A stretch of 64,000 nucleotides of DNA from Saururus chinensis (GCA_035235625.1 CP141148.1:14881057-14945056), one strand, 5' to 3'; positions 25,700 to 39,673 are shown, numbered from the stretch's first letter. Made by a program: numbers and translations. Notes: generated from the letters alone by a model not told the origin.

Positions 25700-27010
25700 A
25701 AATGATGCTACTGAGAGTTTAATATCCAACTAGAGTGGATCACTAGATTGATCTTGAAACTTATACTTCGTAGCAGTAAGAATCAACAGTTCTAACCTCT
25801 ATACGCATATATTTTGACTTAGCAACTAAAATAAACTATATACATATAAACTATCAATCTATCAAGCATTCAGTCAACCTAAGTATGCAAGGATTTAATA
25901 TGAAAAACCCAACTTGGGTAAAAAACCACGATAGCCTCAAAAGGCCAAATCAATGCACTAGTAAGCAATAATTTACAAGACACTACAAACAACCGACCAA
26001 GCTCTTTATACTCTACTCAAACAAAAACTTGTTCTTTGTTCAGTCCTCTACATTGTTGGCCTCCAAGAGTCTCTTGCCTTTGTATCCTTGAAGCTTTTTC
26101 TCTTCGTGTTTTGTCTTCGTCTCCTTTTAGTAACTCAATCCTTTAATTGTTTATTCACCTTTGAGATTCTTCAACTCTAAAGAATTTGATGTGACTCCTT
26201 TTTTGTATGCTTTGTGAGAATGTTCTATTTCAGTCGTGTCTTCGTAAAATTGTCATTAACAAGAACTTGAAGCTTTTGGGTGATCTCTCTATGAAAACAA
26301 TGACAAATGAACTCTCCTTTCACTATAATTTTCTAAGTTTTCCTCTCTTTAAATTCGTGACTCCTTAGCCTTTAAATAAGCCTCTAATTCAGTTTGAGTA
26401 TTTGACTCCAATTAGGAATACAATATCCTTCAAAAAAGGCTAAATTTCGGAAATCATAACAAACAATAATCGATCATTCCAAACAACAATCAGTTGTTAA
26501 GTGTTTCAATAGCACACGACTCCACTACTGATCGATCTATGATCAAAGTGAACTATCGATAAACTCTCAATTTTTTTTACAAAGGGTTGTTTCTACTGCC
26601 AATTAATTGTTGACATGAAATGTTCGATAGATCAACAATGTTCTAGTGCTATAGTTTATAACCAATCGATCGATTTAACCAATATAATTTTTAGCGATAA
26701 ATAGATTACATAGCAATTTTACATTTTTTACTCTTTTTACCCTAATTTTGTCAGAAACTTCCAAACTCACTTTCCAAGATATTCTAAGTGATTTATGTAT
26801 GTGATTGTGTGGAAAATTAATCTCTTTTATCTTCACCACTCTTAGTATTCAACCTTGATCTGTAAGAATGCGCCTGCACCTATTTTTCAAGTCTAGCAAT
26901 TCAAAATTGGACATGACCACAACTAAATCTTGTTAGATTCCTAAGACTAAAAGCATACACAAAGTTTCAACTTAGTTTAAAGCAACAAAATTAACCAATT
27001 ATAATACATA
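25700..27010 (-). repeat. SIRE/Copia-like LTR, left copy
   Basis: This is homologous, at roughly 70% by eye and in the same orientation, to 31600-32800. Shared words include AATCAATGCACTAGTAAGCA and the TTAAATCCTTG-type segment (minus strand) usual near Copia LTR ends. It contains several GATCGAT-type palindromes. In minus-strand order it lies downstream of SIRE gag remains, so it may be the 3' LTR. The divergence is high, so this is an old copy. Confidence 0.5.
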
Positions 27011-28369
27011 TGGCTCATATATTCTTTCAACTATCATTAAGATATTCGTATCCATCTAAGACTGGATAATGCATCGGTCGTCCCTCAAACGTTGATATCC
27101 TCTACAATGGTATCTGGGGTCACTTGCACTATCTCCCCACTGACTAAACTTACCAAGGACTCCTCTCCCTCTTGCTGAAGTAAAGTGAATCACTGATATA
27201 CAAGTCTAAGGTAAATGAAGGTGATTGAAGTAGATATCGTATGAAAATAAGCTACCCGTAGGCTCTAACTTCAATCTAGTCCATCACTGGCTATATAGGA
27301 ATGTATATTGAAGATCTCTCACATGCTCAGGAGCTATAGAAGAACTCCAAGGATCCTTAGGGCAGGGGCGGTATTTTCCCCTTCAGCACAACTATTCTCA
27401 CCTCATCCATCCAAAAAGTTTTAAAATTAAATCCTAGGGATAAGGTAGAAGCTAGGTAATCAAGATAATAAGTAAATAACACTTTAAAAACCTTTTAAAA
27501 AATTTAAAAAATTGCCCATTTTTATAATAATTAATTAATCCTAAATAGAAATTGTACCTGATTGATACCAAACTTTGACACAAGGTAGGTTTTAATAAGT
27601 TGATAAAAGCTTATAACTATACCTACCATTAGTTATGAATCATTCTTCATAAATTTCAAAATTCTCAATTTTGGACGAATTTCAAAGACTAAAAATGGAA
27701 AATGATTAAAAACTCAATTTTTTCCGGATATAACTGCATGAAATTGAAAGTATCATAAATCTATAATTCAGAAGAATCCTACCAATTCTTAATTTTTTAA
27801 AACAACTTAAAATTCACTAGGAATAAAAAATTGTTCAGGGTCATACCTTGTTCAAGACACAAAATAATAGATTAACGATGTAAATTGATGAAAATCTATC
27901 CAAAAGTTTAGTGAATCATCTCCGCCTCTAGCTTTCTTCTTCAAGTGTTTAGAGATGAAATCGAGGTTTGGAAACCAGCAATTGATTACTTGCAAGGGAC
28001 GATCACTTGCTTTTGAATTTGATATTTTATGATTATTAATTTTAAAAAATTCAATTAAATCCCATAATTAAAAAATGGCTAATTCCAATTAAAATTATGT
28101 CAAATCTCCTAGAACTTAGATTAAAAATCAAATAGTCTAAAAGGACATATGTTGAGCAATTTTATTTATTTTCCTTAATTTAATTGTTAATCAAAGTGCA
28201 TCCACAACATATGGTCAATTATACATTGCCTTAGATTAGTTTGCACCATTAGTATGTAATTTTGAATCTTCATTTTTTCATTTTAATATTTTAATATCTT
28301 TTATTAAAATTTTAAAGAAACCACCAATGTTTGACCCATGTCTCCTTCATTAATGAATATCTCATGGTC
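27011..28369. other. AT-rich stretch without recognisable gene
   Basis: It lies where the pol region of the SIRE-like element would be expected, but no polymerase motif is visible. 27360-28150 resembles LTR-type sequence in composition only. Confidence 0.4.
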
Positions 28370-28990
28370 TTTTTTATTCAAAAGAGAGAACTTTGTTTAG
28401 ACTCTAGTAAATACATAGTTTTCATTTTAGACTAACTTTAGTTGGAATCTATTTATATCATTTTCTAAAAGAATATTGAAAAATAATTTCTTATCAATTT
28501 ATACCCTTGTCTTTTTGTGGGTTGTGATATTTTTTCTCAATTCATTTTTTTAGGGCTTGGTTTTTTCTAAATCCTCTCAACTTGTATCATTTGTTTTCTC
28601 ATTCATTTTTTTCTTTTCATTTTATTTGATGTCATGCAGACGGGAGTTTTACACTAGTAGGTAGCCCATCCCCATCAACATTACGAGGATAATTCCTTTG
28701 TTTGAAAAGATAAAACAATGAATTACACAAATGATGTCTTTTTACAAGAAATTTTTTGTTCCATTGAATCCTGGATGGAAGTCTAGCTTAAGTTTCTTTA
28801 ATTTTGATCACTAAGACTCCACTATAATTCAAACCCCTATGTCAACTTTTGTCAAAGAATTCTCTTTCGATTTCTTCTCATAAAATTGATTGAAGTTTAA
28901 CTTGATGTGTGCATGTTTTAAAACAACGGTTTGCAATATCAAGTGAAAGAAAATTGAATTGATCTTCACTCTCCTTGTGCATCCCTTTCT
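28370..28990 (-). repeat. Dispersed repeat R1, inner copy
   Basis: This aligns by eye with 33360-33920 at roughly 65-70%. Shared blocks include a segment around TCAACTTG(T/C)ATCATT, TAGGTAGCCC, and AGAAATTTTTT...TGGATGGAA. It probably belongs to the 3' interior of the SIRE-like elements. It is too decayed to assign a product. Confidence 0.45.
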
Positions 28991-29299
28991 TATTTAAGGT
29001 ATGCTCATCATAGTGTTTTCAGCTTTAGAGTAAATTAATGAACATTAATTCTAGAGCTAAACATATCATAAACTACAAAAAAACTTATACTTAAAGTAAA
29101 GGCTATCATAATTTTTTTTGTGTTTTTTAGGTTTTTCAATTTGTTTCCATTCAAAGCATGTGAACAAATGTAACATGAGAACAAGGTAAAATGAAAAAGA
29201 AAACAAAAACTTGTACCAAAAGATCAAAATAACTAAATCATGGACAAAAAAAATATCTTCACCTAAAGATTTGAGCTTCATTAGTCTTTCCTAGTCATC

Positions 29300-31110
29300 C
29301 AATTCTAAGGCAACCTAAGGTGTATTTGCTTATCTTTCCTAATTGATTCTTCAAAGTTTAAAGATTAACTTTACTCACCCACACCTTCATGTTATTCTCA
29401 TACACTTGGTGGCGCAATCTAGGTTTTGTGTGTATAGACTTCATTGTTCTTCTCCTAGAGCTTGGCTTATGAAGATGGTTGTTTGGGCATTTAAACCTAG
29501 TGTGGGTGTCCCTATGGCAAATGTCACACACTCCCACCAAACTAGATTTCTATTTCAAGACACACTCTTGGTTTTGTAGATTGGGCATTACCTTAAAGTC
29601 TTGAAACCTAATCCCCTTTCATCCCTTTAAACAATGCTAAATATGGTCCCCAAAGCCTTTCATCCATTCCTAAATCCATCTAACTTCTCGTTAGAGGACA
29701 TAAGTTCTCTATTGAGTGCGTTAGATTTTACTTTTTTCTTTCCAAGTTCAGCCTTAAAGATTTCAATCTCACTCACAAAATTTTTATTCATCTCTGTCAA
29801 CCTATTTGTCTCTTGAGAAGCTGGTTCTAATTCCTCATCTTCTTCTTCACCTCTCTCTCAAGAATTTTAGTTTTTTTAGTTAAAAGCATGACATTGTGAA
29901 GAAACTCCCTATTTTCTTCAAAATCAAAATAAGAAACGTAATATGAGATCAAATCATCAGACTTTGACTGATGAGACTCCTTAGAAGAATAAACTCCCTT
30001 TACACTAGCATGGAAGGCATGTGGTTATACAACTCTTCATGCTCAGACGCTCTCATCAAAGAATGTAGCTTGGAACAATTCCCCTTTTTTTCTATGTGCC
30101 CCTTAAATCTTTTAGGTTTTTTAGCAGAAGAACTATCAGAAACATTATTAGGACATTAAACAGTAAAATTACCTAACTTACCACATTCAAAATATTTCAT
30201 ATTCTTCTTATCATGGATATTATATTTTTCATCTCTTCTCTCCTTATGTTTCTTGCATGAAATTTGTCCTTTTTTTGACAACCAAAAAATTTAGTGTTTT
30301 GAAGAACATCTTAAAATTTTAGTGAAAGGCCATATGTTCATCTTCTTTTTCACTTTCTTTAAAATCTTTTAAGGTATTTAAAGCTTTAGATTTCATGGAT
30401 AGTTCCTTAATTATTTTTAAGACAATTTGTTTTCCTTTTAATTTTTTAAACAACTCTTTCTTGCTTCCATAGGAGTCTTCTTTTATTTCAAATATTTTTA
30501 AGTTCCCTATGAGTTCCTAAATGTCTAAGGTGTTAATTTTCTTTGATTCATTAATCCTAATAACCTTAATCTTGAATTTAGAGGATAAGGACCTTAGAAT
30601 GTTCTTAACAAAAAAAATAATATGGGATTAACTCTCCTAGTTGACAAGTATTGACTATGTCAAATCTTGGCATGGTACTGAGAAATAGATTCCTCTTCAC
30701 TCATCATTATGTTTTCAAATTCTAGGGTGAGTATTGTAACTTAGCCACCTTCACATCTACAGTTCCCTCATTGTACTTCATATGTTTTTTCCATGAAACC
30801 TTAGGAGATGTACAATTTAAAACTAACTTATGCTGAGATTATACTTAAGTATTAAATAATGCACTTAGGACTTTATGTGTAGTTAGTATGTTTTTTTTTC
30901 ATTTTTATCCTATTCACTTTCATTCTTTGGAATCACATTCTCCTCTTTATCTTTATTCATCGGTGGATTCCAACATTTAATCACCACTTTCCAAGCATTT
31001 TTGTCAAGCACTTAATTGAAGGCTCTCATCTAATTCTTCCAATAGGTGAAAATTTGACGACCAAAGGTGGTTTGATTCACGGGACTTCCCGAGTTCTCAT
31101 GTTTAGCCAT
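29300..31110 (-). pseudogene. SIRE-type Copia gag remnant (broken)
   Basis: Minus-strand gag fossil. It starts near 31110 with MAKHENSGSPVNQTTFGRQI, followed by TYWKN, KNAWKVVIKCWNPPMNKDK and NVIPKNESE, matching the SIRE/Maximus gag N-terminus. A zinc-knuckle-like remnant (YFECGKLGNFT) lies near 30200, and a second cysteine/histidine motif near 29520 (CDICHRDTHTRFKC) ends with the KVWVSK-type segment that precedes protease in SIRE. The pol genes are missing downstream. Many breaks. Confidence 0.65.
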
Positions 31111-31599
31111 ATTGTTGTTTGAAACAACTATTAAGATTAGAAGCAAAAGAAACAAACAAACCACTATATTTACTCATATAAATAAAGATATTTTACTTAC
31201 GCAAGAGTGAGACAAGACCAACTTAGGGTAAAATTAACAAAATTGCTTGTAATTCTAATAAGAAGAACAAGTAAATCTAGCACAAATAAGAGAGAAAACA
31301 ATAACACATGCATATTAACCTTTAGGAAGCAAAACAAATTTGGAAACATAAAGAAGGTGACACAACCAATTTGATATAGGCATGCAAATCTAAATAAATA
31401 CCATGAAAAACTCAAAATAAAAGATAACTATCCTTAGCTACCAATTGAGATTTTAATTTCAATCTAATCAACTTAGCGGATAATCAAAGAGCTCCTAAAA
31501 CTAATACATCAAACAAAGTAGAATTAAGAGTATGGCCTCTATGTGCAGTAGGAATTTATTTATGTAGTGAACACAATAAAAATATAATTGCTAAGTGCA

Positions 31600-32800
31600 T
31601 TCATGATCAATTGATGGGCCAAACAAAGCATAATCGTGCATGAACATACAAGGATTTAATGTGGAATACCCTAGCAAGGGCAAAAAACCATAGACAACCT
31701 AACAAGGCCCAAATCAATGCACTAGTAAGCATTACCTCTTACAAGACCAAAACAAACCACCTACCTCCATTGAGACTCTAATACAAACTCATTTTGCTCA
31801 GGCCTCCTCCTTTTTGTTGCTAGCCTTCAAGTTTTCTCTTTTACATCTTGAATCATTTCTCTTCTATGTTTTGTCTTTGCTTCTACATCCTTAATCAAAA
31901 CTCTTTTTTTATTGCTGATTTGCCCGAGACTCTTTGATCACTCCTTGATGAAGATTCAATTGCTCCTCCTCAAACTCATGTGTATGTAATGTGTACTTGT
32001 TGTGTCTCTCTCACCATGAAGAAAATTTACTCAAAAATCAATGATGGATCAAGGAAAATAATGACAAAGGACTCATTTTTGTCAACTTGATTTATAATTT
32101 TCTTCTCTTCTATTTCATCCATACCTAGCACTTTTATAGTGTTTTATGTCAGTTAAGATAAAATAATCCACAATATGAAAGGATTTTATTCTAGAATTCT
32201 TAAACTAGCTAACTTAAGCAACAAATGATCGATCATTTTAGAAAGCAAATGATTGATCATTGCCTCTGCTTAAACGAAATTGCCAATTGATCGATCTATT
32301 GAGCAAATGATCGATCTAGCACTTCTTCAGTTTAAAATATGAAAGAATCTTTAACAAATCCATCTCTACAAATCCTGTGTTCAAAGGTGATTGATCCCTT
32401 ATGATCAATTTTATAGATTTTGACCTAAAATGTTGAAAAACTTCTAAAATCACTTTAACTAATTGTTTATACTTAATTCTAAGGGAATTGTGTATGTGAG
32501 TGTGTATCACACCTTCAAGCCTTTAACACTCAATGTAGTCTTCAACCTTGAACTTTCAGAATATGTCTGCTCCTTTTCTTCAAGTCATTTAATTCCAAAA
32601 TTTGACTTGACTACAACCAAATTTAATCAAACTCTAAAGACTAAAATCGTACTTGAAGTTTCGACATAGTTTTGATGATCAAAATTAGCCAATTATATTA
32701 CATCTTCACTTATATATTTTAAGAACATGGTGTTTTGACATAGTTTTAATCAACAAAATTAGCCAACTACAAAACATATGCCCATATGTTCTAACAAATT
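31600..32800 (-). repeat. SIRE/Copia-like LTR, right copy
   Basis: This lies upstream, in minus-strand sense, of the SIRE gag remnant and is homologous to 25700-27010. It contains clustered GATCGATC palindromes (32225-32315). It is probably the 5' LTR of the gag remnant. Borders are approximate. Confidence 0.5.
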
Positions 32801-33359
32801 TGGGGATATAAACCGAAATTTGAATGAAATGGATGAGATCTTCTCGAATTCGCTCCAAAGTTGTCTTCGTCTCTAAAAAATGGAGTGTCTATGAGAGCTT
32901 GAATTAAATAGGACACAAATGATGGGTGTGGCCATTTAAAACATGCAAACATGATTGTTGGGTTACACAGCTAAGGGTGCAATGATTGATCACCTGCATG
33001 GTGTGATCGACCAACTATGAGCATTTTTTTATTCTTCTTTCTAAGTTAAATTTTTTCAAAAATTTCCCATAAATCCCATGCTAAGTCATCAATTGAAGTA
33101 AATGAAATAACCTAAAGCTGATGTCTAGAACTCAAATAAAAATTAATTAAAATGCAAACCAATATTGACTTCATGATCCAATCTTGTCAATGTCATAATT
33201 CAAACATCTCATAGCCAAAGATTAATGTCTTAGCTTCCATTCCTTTGATTTGTTTCATTTGTGAATTGTAATTTTGTTTGCCTCACATTGTTCTTTTAAG
33301 TTATTTTAATTTTTTTTAAAATCCCATCAATAAACCTTTGTCTCTTTCAATTATAAAAT
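32801..33359. other. AT-rich spacer
   Basis: It lies between the right SIRE-like LTR and repeat R1. It contains further GATCGA words near 33000. No gene is seen. Confidence 0.4.
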
Positions 33360-33920
33360 TTTCTTATTCAATCTAATCCAAAAGTGACAGAGTTGTCTTG
33401 ATTGTAGTCGACTCACTTACTAGACTCCAATTACATCATTTCAAATAAACAACAAAAATTTTCAACTTTAGGTTCATTGCCTTTTTCAGTATTTGACTTT
33501 TTCTTTTGCATTTTCCTTGGGCATGGCTTTTTTTGAATCCCGTCAACTTGCATCATTATTTTCTTCTATTTTCCTTTTGGATATCAAGTGGATGGTAGCT
33601 TTCACTCTAAATGGACCTTTCAAAATAGGTAGCCCTCTCAATCATCTTTATAAGGACAATTTTCTCATGAATATTGTGAGCTTTATGTGCAAGGAAATTT
33701 TTTCAATAAAGTCTAGATGGAAAGTAGCAAGCTAATCTAATTTTGATTTCCTAGACTATTCCAAAATCTAAACTTTTAAATCATTAAGTTTCTTAATTCA
33801 TGTATGAAAATATAACAACGAAAATTTTTTTTTCTAAACATCCATCAAGATGTCTTAGGGTGCGAGCTAATCATTTTTTGAACATATGAATCTCAAATCA
33901 GATTACAATAGTAATCAAGG
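33360..33920 (-). repeat. Dispersed repeat R1, outer copy
   Basis: Partner of 28370-28990. It sits just outside the right LTR, the place where a neighbouring element's 3' interior would be if two SIRE copies shared that LTR. Confidence 0.45.
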
Positions 33921-34588
33921 TCAAACCACATCTTAAACTGAATTGAGTCCTACCTGAGTACATGACTAAATATCTTGACACACCAATATACAAATAGATT
34001 GGTATTCACATGCCTAGGTTATCCATTCTTAAGAAACATAACATATATATATGCCAAGTGTCCTAGCAATGTCGTCCTTGACGTGCAATTAGTTTTCCAG
34101 AAGAACTTTAAGCCTACAAGGTACCTATGTTACACAAATGTTGAAGCTCCAAGTATACCTAGTAGGATGGCTAAAGAAGAAACTACACAATTCATTATGG
34201 TCATAATATATTTATACATATATAATTACATAATCTCTTAACTTGTCATTGTGATGGGCCTTAAATAAGTGAAAACAAACTAATCCCAATGTTAATATCA
34301 AGGAGATCTCCACGAGTCCCTGAAATGTATACCACCTACGAAGCAGCTTCAGACTCTTGTTGAAGACTATAGTTGGCTCTATCTACACCATGAAGCTAAA
34401 GGCTCACTAGGGCTTAGGATACAAGTGGTTGATATTCTTAGCCTTCCATGATTGCCACTAACTCCTTTGTTGCGCTGCACTGGAGTCATGCTTCTTTTAA
34501 AACTATAACCTATTCGAACCAACTATCGGGTCAAGGGAGAGTCTCTACAAACAAAACTCCTAATGGTTAGGGAGCCAAAACCTCATAG
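33921..34588. other. Intergenic stretch before Reina copy 2
   Basis: No gene or repeat partner is recognised. Bases 34589-34593 (TCCTT) are the target duplication of the following element. Confidence 0.5.
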
Positions 34589-34593
34589 TCCTT

Positions 34594-34973
34594 TGTTGTG
34601 CACGTTGACCAGACTCGAGCAATTAGCGAAGGATTAGTGCTTAGCCTTTACTTTATCATTTCCATAGTTGCTTTTGACGATTTGCTATTGTAATAGTTAA
34701 TATTATGGATATTTAGATGTATTTTGGGTTGGTTCAGTCAGTGGCCCGGGTTAGCCGAACCACTGACTAGCATGCGTCCTTAGGGTAGTGGGCTGGCCCT
34801 GGGTTGGGTTGGCGCGACTCCCTAGGGGACTGGTCGTCCCCTATATGGGGTGATCTCCTTTCTTTTGTGGGTATGCAAGTATTGAATTTCAATTTCTCCC
34901 CTTTCTTCTCTACTTCTTCCCTTTCACTGCGTAATACTCCTAGATATCGATTGTGCTTGCATCGGGCACATCA
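34594..34973 (+). repeat. Reina copy 2, 5' LTR
   Basis: 380 bp, TGTTGTGCACG...ACATCA, preceded by TCCTT. Confidence 0.92.
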
Positions 34974-34974
34974 T

Positions 34975-34986
34975 TGGTATCGGAGC
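34975..34986 (+). other. Primer-binding site, initiator tRNA-Met type
   Basis: TGGTATCGGAGC, one base inside the 5' LTR, identical to that in copies 1 and 3. Confidence 0.88.
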
Positions 34987-35002
34987 CTTATGATTCCTGG
35001 AC

Positions 35003-38000
35003 ATGGCTCGAGGTAAGCAATCTGCTGTTGATCCCGAGGTTTAGCCGGAGAAGAAGGTTCCAGCGTCAGCCCCTGCTTCTGCGGACTTCCCGAAGGCTGA
35101 CCCTCCTGCAACAACCAGCAACATTAAACTCGACAAAATCATGGCAGCGCTAGAGGTTCTGACATCGTATATGGCGAGCACGGTCAAGGGTGAAGCTTTG
35201 GGGTGCACAGTGCCCATCCTGCCAGGGCCGCCTCCTGTTCTCTTGGAGAAGGGCGGCCCGTCCCAGGCTACTGAGCCGGCCTTTCCCTGCCCTCCAGCAC
35301 CCGTGGATGTCGACCCATGAGTCTTTCCTAGCCCAGCGCGATTCATCCCTGGCATTCCAACGCCAGAGGGGCGACATCAGGCCTGGGACTTGTGAGGCAC
35401 ACCAGGTGTTCGAGAGAATGCCCCTATGATGCCGCCCCCCCACAATTAGTTCCCGGACGCAGAGGATGAGTGGGAGGAGTATCCAGAACATCGCGGCAGG
35501 GCCCGAGTGGGGGCTGAACCTCGTCTTGCTCGTTTACAGTTTCCCCACTATAATGGTGATGATGACCCAGTGGAATGGCTATACAAAGCGGAGAAGTTCT
35601 TCTCCTACCAGGGAACACACTCTGAGACAGAGTGTCTGTGCATCGCGGCCTTTCACTTGGATGGTGATGCATCAATTTGGTTCCAGAACTTTGAGAAAGA
35701 AGTGCGCTATCCTACCTGGGCAGCGTTCTCTGACGAGCTCTGCATCCAGTTCGGCCCAAATGAATTTCAAGACTTTAATGAGATGTTGTCCACCCTGCGC
35801 CAGACCACCACTGTGCATGCCTACTATACATAATTCATGAAGATCTCCAACAGACTCCCTGAATGGCCGATGGCCGCCCTGGTGGGCACGTTCAAACGGG
35901 GGTTAAAACCAAACATTTCAGAGGAGATGCGCCACTTCCCTTGCACAAGTATGCAGGATGTGGTGCGTCATGCCATCATTGAGGAGGAAAAGTTGACCCG
36001 GCAATGCAGGGGTAGACGTCTGGGACCTCCACCCCGGTCTAATCCTATGGCGGCTTCTTCTAGCAGTCTGGCCATTGGCCGCCCTGGCCAACAGGCCGCA
36101 GCACCCACTCTGATTGTTTGCCGTCTCACCCCCGCCCAAATGGATGAATGTCGGGCCAAGGGGCTGTGCTTTCGTTGTGATGAAAATTTTCTGCCCGGAC
36201 ATCGCTGCGCTATTAAGGGCAGCTTGCTCGTGGAGGAGGTAGACGACGACGTGGACAGCAAGGCCAGCGCTGACTCCTTGATATCAGAGGACGTGCTGCC
36301 TGAAATTTCAGTTCATGCATTCTCAAGCGATTTCACTCCACGCACTATGCGGGTGCAGGGATTCCTGAAGTGAGAACAGGTAGCTATCTTGATCGACAGT
36401 GGTTCTACTCATAATTTTATTAATGATAAGGTAGTTCATCGCCTTGGATGTTTGGTGTCGGACTCAAAACCATTTGATGTGTTGATTGGCGATGGTAAGC
36501 ATCTTTGGAGTGCCGGTGTGTGCACTCAGATTACCCTCTTGATTCAGGGTAACACATTTGTCACTGACCTTTTCTTGTTGCCCACAAAAGGGGCAGATGT
36601 CATCTTGGGAGTACAGTGGCTGCAGGAATTGGGTGATGTGGTGTGGAATTTTTGGGATATGGTGATGGACTTCGTGCTTCCTGGCCAGCAGGTTCGGTTG
36701 GAGGGGTCACGGCCTGGCACTCTTCTTTCAGCCCAGGACATGAGCTCCTTCTTCCGGTTCACCCCTCAGGGACTTCTTTTACAGCAGCGGGCTATTATGG
36801 GCATCACACAAGATCGGATCCCATCTGATTTGCAGGTGCTGCGGACAGAATATGAGGATTTGTTTGCAAAGCCGCAGGGGCTTCCTCCCGTTCGGCCTCA
36901 TGACCACCGGATTTCCATTATTCCAGGGGTGGCACCTGCCAATGTCCACCCATACCATTACCCTCACATCCAAAAATCTGAGATAGAATGGCTGGTGGTG
37001 GACATGCTATAGTCCGGCATCATTCGTCCTAGTACGAGCTCTTATTCGTCTCCTGTGCTGTTGGTTTGCAAGAAAGATGGCTCGTGGTGGTTTTGTGTGG
37101 ACTACCGTACTTTGAACGCTATCACCGTCAAAGATAAGTATCCCATCCCTGCGATTGAAGAGTTGTTGGATGAATTGATAGGTGCCAACGTCTTTAGTAA
37201 GCTCGATCTTCGCTCTGGGTATCACCAGATTCGTCTGCAGCCTCCTGATGTACACAAGACAGCATTCCGGACTCACGATGGCCATTTCGAGTTTTTGGTC
37301 ATGCCTTTTGGTTTGACCAACGCTCCCTCCATGTTCCAGTCTCTCATGAATGATATTTTCCGGCCCTTTCTTCATCGCCACCTATTGGTCTTCTTTGACG
37401 ATATCTTGGTGTACAGTCGATCGTGGGAAGAACACTTGACGCATCTCAGGTCAGTTTTCTCTATATTGCGTGCTAATTCCTTATTTCTGAAGCATTCGAA
37501 GTATTCCTTTGGCAGCCCGCAGGTTTAGTATTTGGGTCACATTATCTCCCATAATGGTGTCACTACTGATCCGGCCAAAGTGGCCGCTATGCTCTCTTGG
37601 CCGACTCCTTCATGTGTCCGGGCACTCAGGGGTTTTCTTGGCCTGACAGGTTATTATCGTCGGTTTATCCCTCAGTACGGTGAGTTGGCTCGTCCTCTTA
37701 CAGAACTATTGAAGAAGGGGGCATTCGTATGGTCGCCAACGGCCCAAACAGCCTTCGAAGGGCTCAAGCAGGCCATGGCGTCTGCCCCGATCTTGCTCTT
37801 ACCAGATTTTAGTCAGCCATTTGTGGTGGAGACGGATGCGTCCGAGAAAGGCTTGGGCGCTATCCTCTTGCAAGATGACCGCCCTCTAGCTTATTTCAGT
37901 AAAGCTCTCACTGGTCGTTCCTTGTCTATGTCAGTGTATGAGAAGGAAATGTTGGCTATCATCCTCGCTGTTGCCAAATGGCGTCCGTATTTGTTGGGTC

Positions 38001-39640
38001 GTCGCTTTCAGATCCGCACCGACCACCAACTGCTGAAATATTTTTTGGATCAGCGAGTGTCTACTCCGGCTCAGCAATGGTGGATGAGAAAGTTGCTCGG
38101 CTATGACTACGAGTTAGTGTACAAAAAGGGGTCCGAAAATATCGTTGCTGATGCGCTCTCTCATAGTCCAGCCCCAGGCTCCTGTTTCACCATCTCCACC
38201 CTTTCTTGCCCATTTATTGAGGAGCTACAACAGGCTTATGGTATGGATTCCTGGACGCAGGAGGTCATTGCCGCCATTCAGGCCGACCCAGCAGCCCGGC
38301 CTTTCTTTGTGTGGCAGGATGGTCTTCTCTTCTAGAAAGACCGTTTGTGGGTTCCAGATGTTTCTGCTTTGCGCAGCTATATCATTTCACATTTCCATGA
38401 CACTCCTGTGGCTGGTCACGAGGGGTCCTTCTATACGTATAAGAGGGTTAGCCAGAGTTTCTTATGGTGGGGCATCCGTCGTACAGTCCATGATTACGTC
38501 GTTGCTTGTGATGTTTGTCAGCGGGCTAAAGCTACGACCACCTCCCCAGCCGGGTTGCTACAACCCTTGCCTATTCCAGAGAAGGTTTGGGACGACATTT
38601 CGATGGATTTCGTGGAGGCTCTACCAGTGGTGGAGGGTAAGTCCGTCATCACGGTTGTGGTGGACAAATTGTCGATGTATGCTCATTTTTGTGCGCTAGG
38701 CCATCCCTTCACCGCTAAGACTGTTGTTGAGCTCTTTGTTCGCGAGGTGGCACGCCTCGTGGCATGTCGTGCACAATTGTCTTTGATTGGGACCGAGTAT
38801 TTCTCTCACAGTTTTGGCAGGAGTTTTTCATGTTGCAGGGATCTTCTTTACATATGAGCGCCGCTTATCATCCTCAGATGGATGGCCAGACAGAGGTGGT
38901 TAACCGTTGCTTGGAGCAGTACCTCCACTGCTTCACCATGATGCAGTCCCGCCGGTTGCTTCATCTCCTTCCCTGGGCTGAGTGGTCTTATAATATGGCC
39001 TATCATATGCGCGCTGGTTTTACCCCATTTGAGGTGCTCTATGGGCGGCCGCCGCCGACTATTTTATCTTATGTGCCGAGTCGCTCCTCCATTACCGAGG
39101 TGGATTATATGTTGCAGACGCGTGATGAGGTCTTACACCAGCTTAAAGAGAATATGTCGGCTGCTCCAAACTGGATGAAGCAGGTTTATGATCGTCGTCA
39201 TACGGATTGGGAATTTGCTGTTGGTGATTTGGTCTATGTCTCCGTTCTTCCTCAGTGCTAGACCTCTCTGTTTCAGCCGGCGCACTCCAAGCTTAGGCCC
39301 CGCTTCCATAATCCGTATGTTATTGAGGTGCGTGTTGGACCGGTGGCCTACCGCCTGACTCTTCCTCCTGATTCTTTAGTTCATCCGGTGTTTCATGTCT
39401 CTCATCTGCGATGCTTTGTGGGTGATGCTGCTTTGGGGCAGGACGCTCCTCCTCCTCCCTTAATGGGGCCGCTTGTGCCCGATGATCCTGTCCCTGCTGC
39501 TATCCTGTAGAAGCGTCGGGTTCGATGCTCTTGCCATATTATCACTGAGGTCTTGCTTTCTTGGCAGGGTCAGTCTCTTGAGGATGCCACGTGGATGCCT
39601 GAAGATGATTTTCTGGCCCGTTTTCCAGATTGGTCGCCTT
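35003..39640 (+). pseudogene. Reina copy 2 gag-pol region (broken)
   Basis: Gag begins at 35003 with MARGKQSAVD, the same N-terminus as copy 3. It has the capsid-like block near 35520-35830 and a CCHC-type knuckle near 36165-36210 (CFRCDENFLPGHRC). Protease (DSGSTHNFINDKV) lies near 36395. Reverse transcriptase spans about 36950-37540 ([12 protein letters not shown]). RNase H spans about 37820-38170 (VETDASEKGLGA). The integrase zinc-binding region and core span about 38370-39080, and chromodomain-like sequence lies near 39500-39640 (LLSWQGQSLEDATW). Roughly half a dozen to ten breaks; a fossil. Confidence 0.9.
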
Positions 39641-39673
39641 GAGGACAAGGCGAATAGCGGAAGCATGGTGGAG

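Noticed and set aside
29343-29579. Plus-strand open frame of 78 codons
   Set aside because: It is the opposite strand of the SIRE-type cysteine/histidine motif region.
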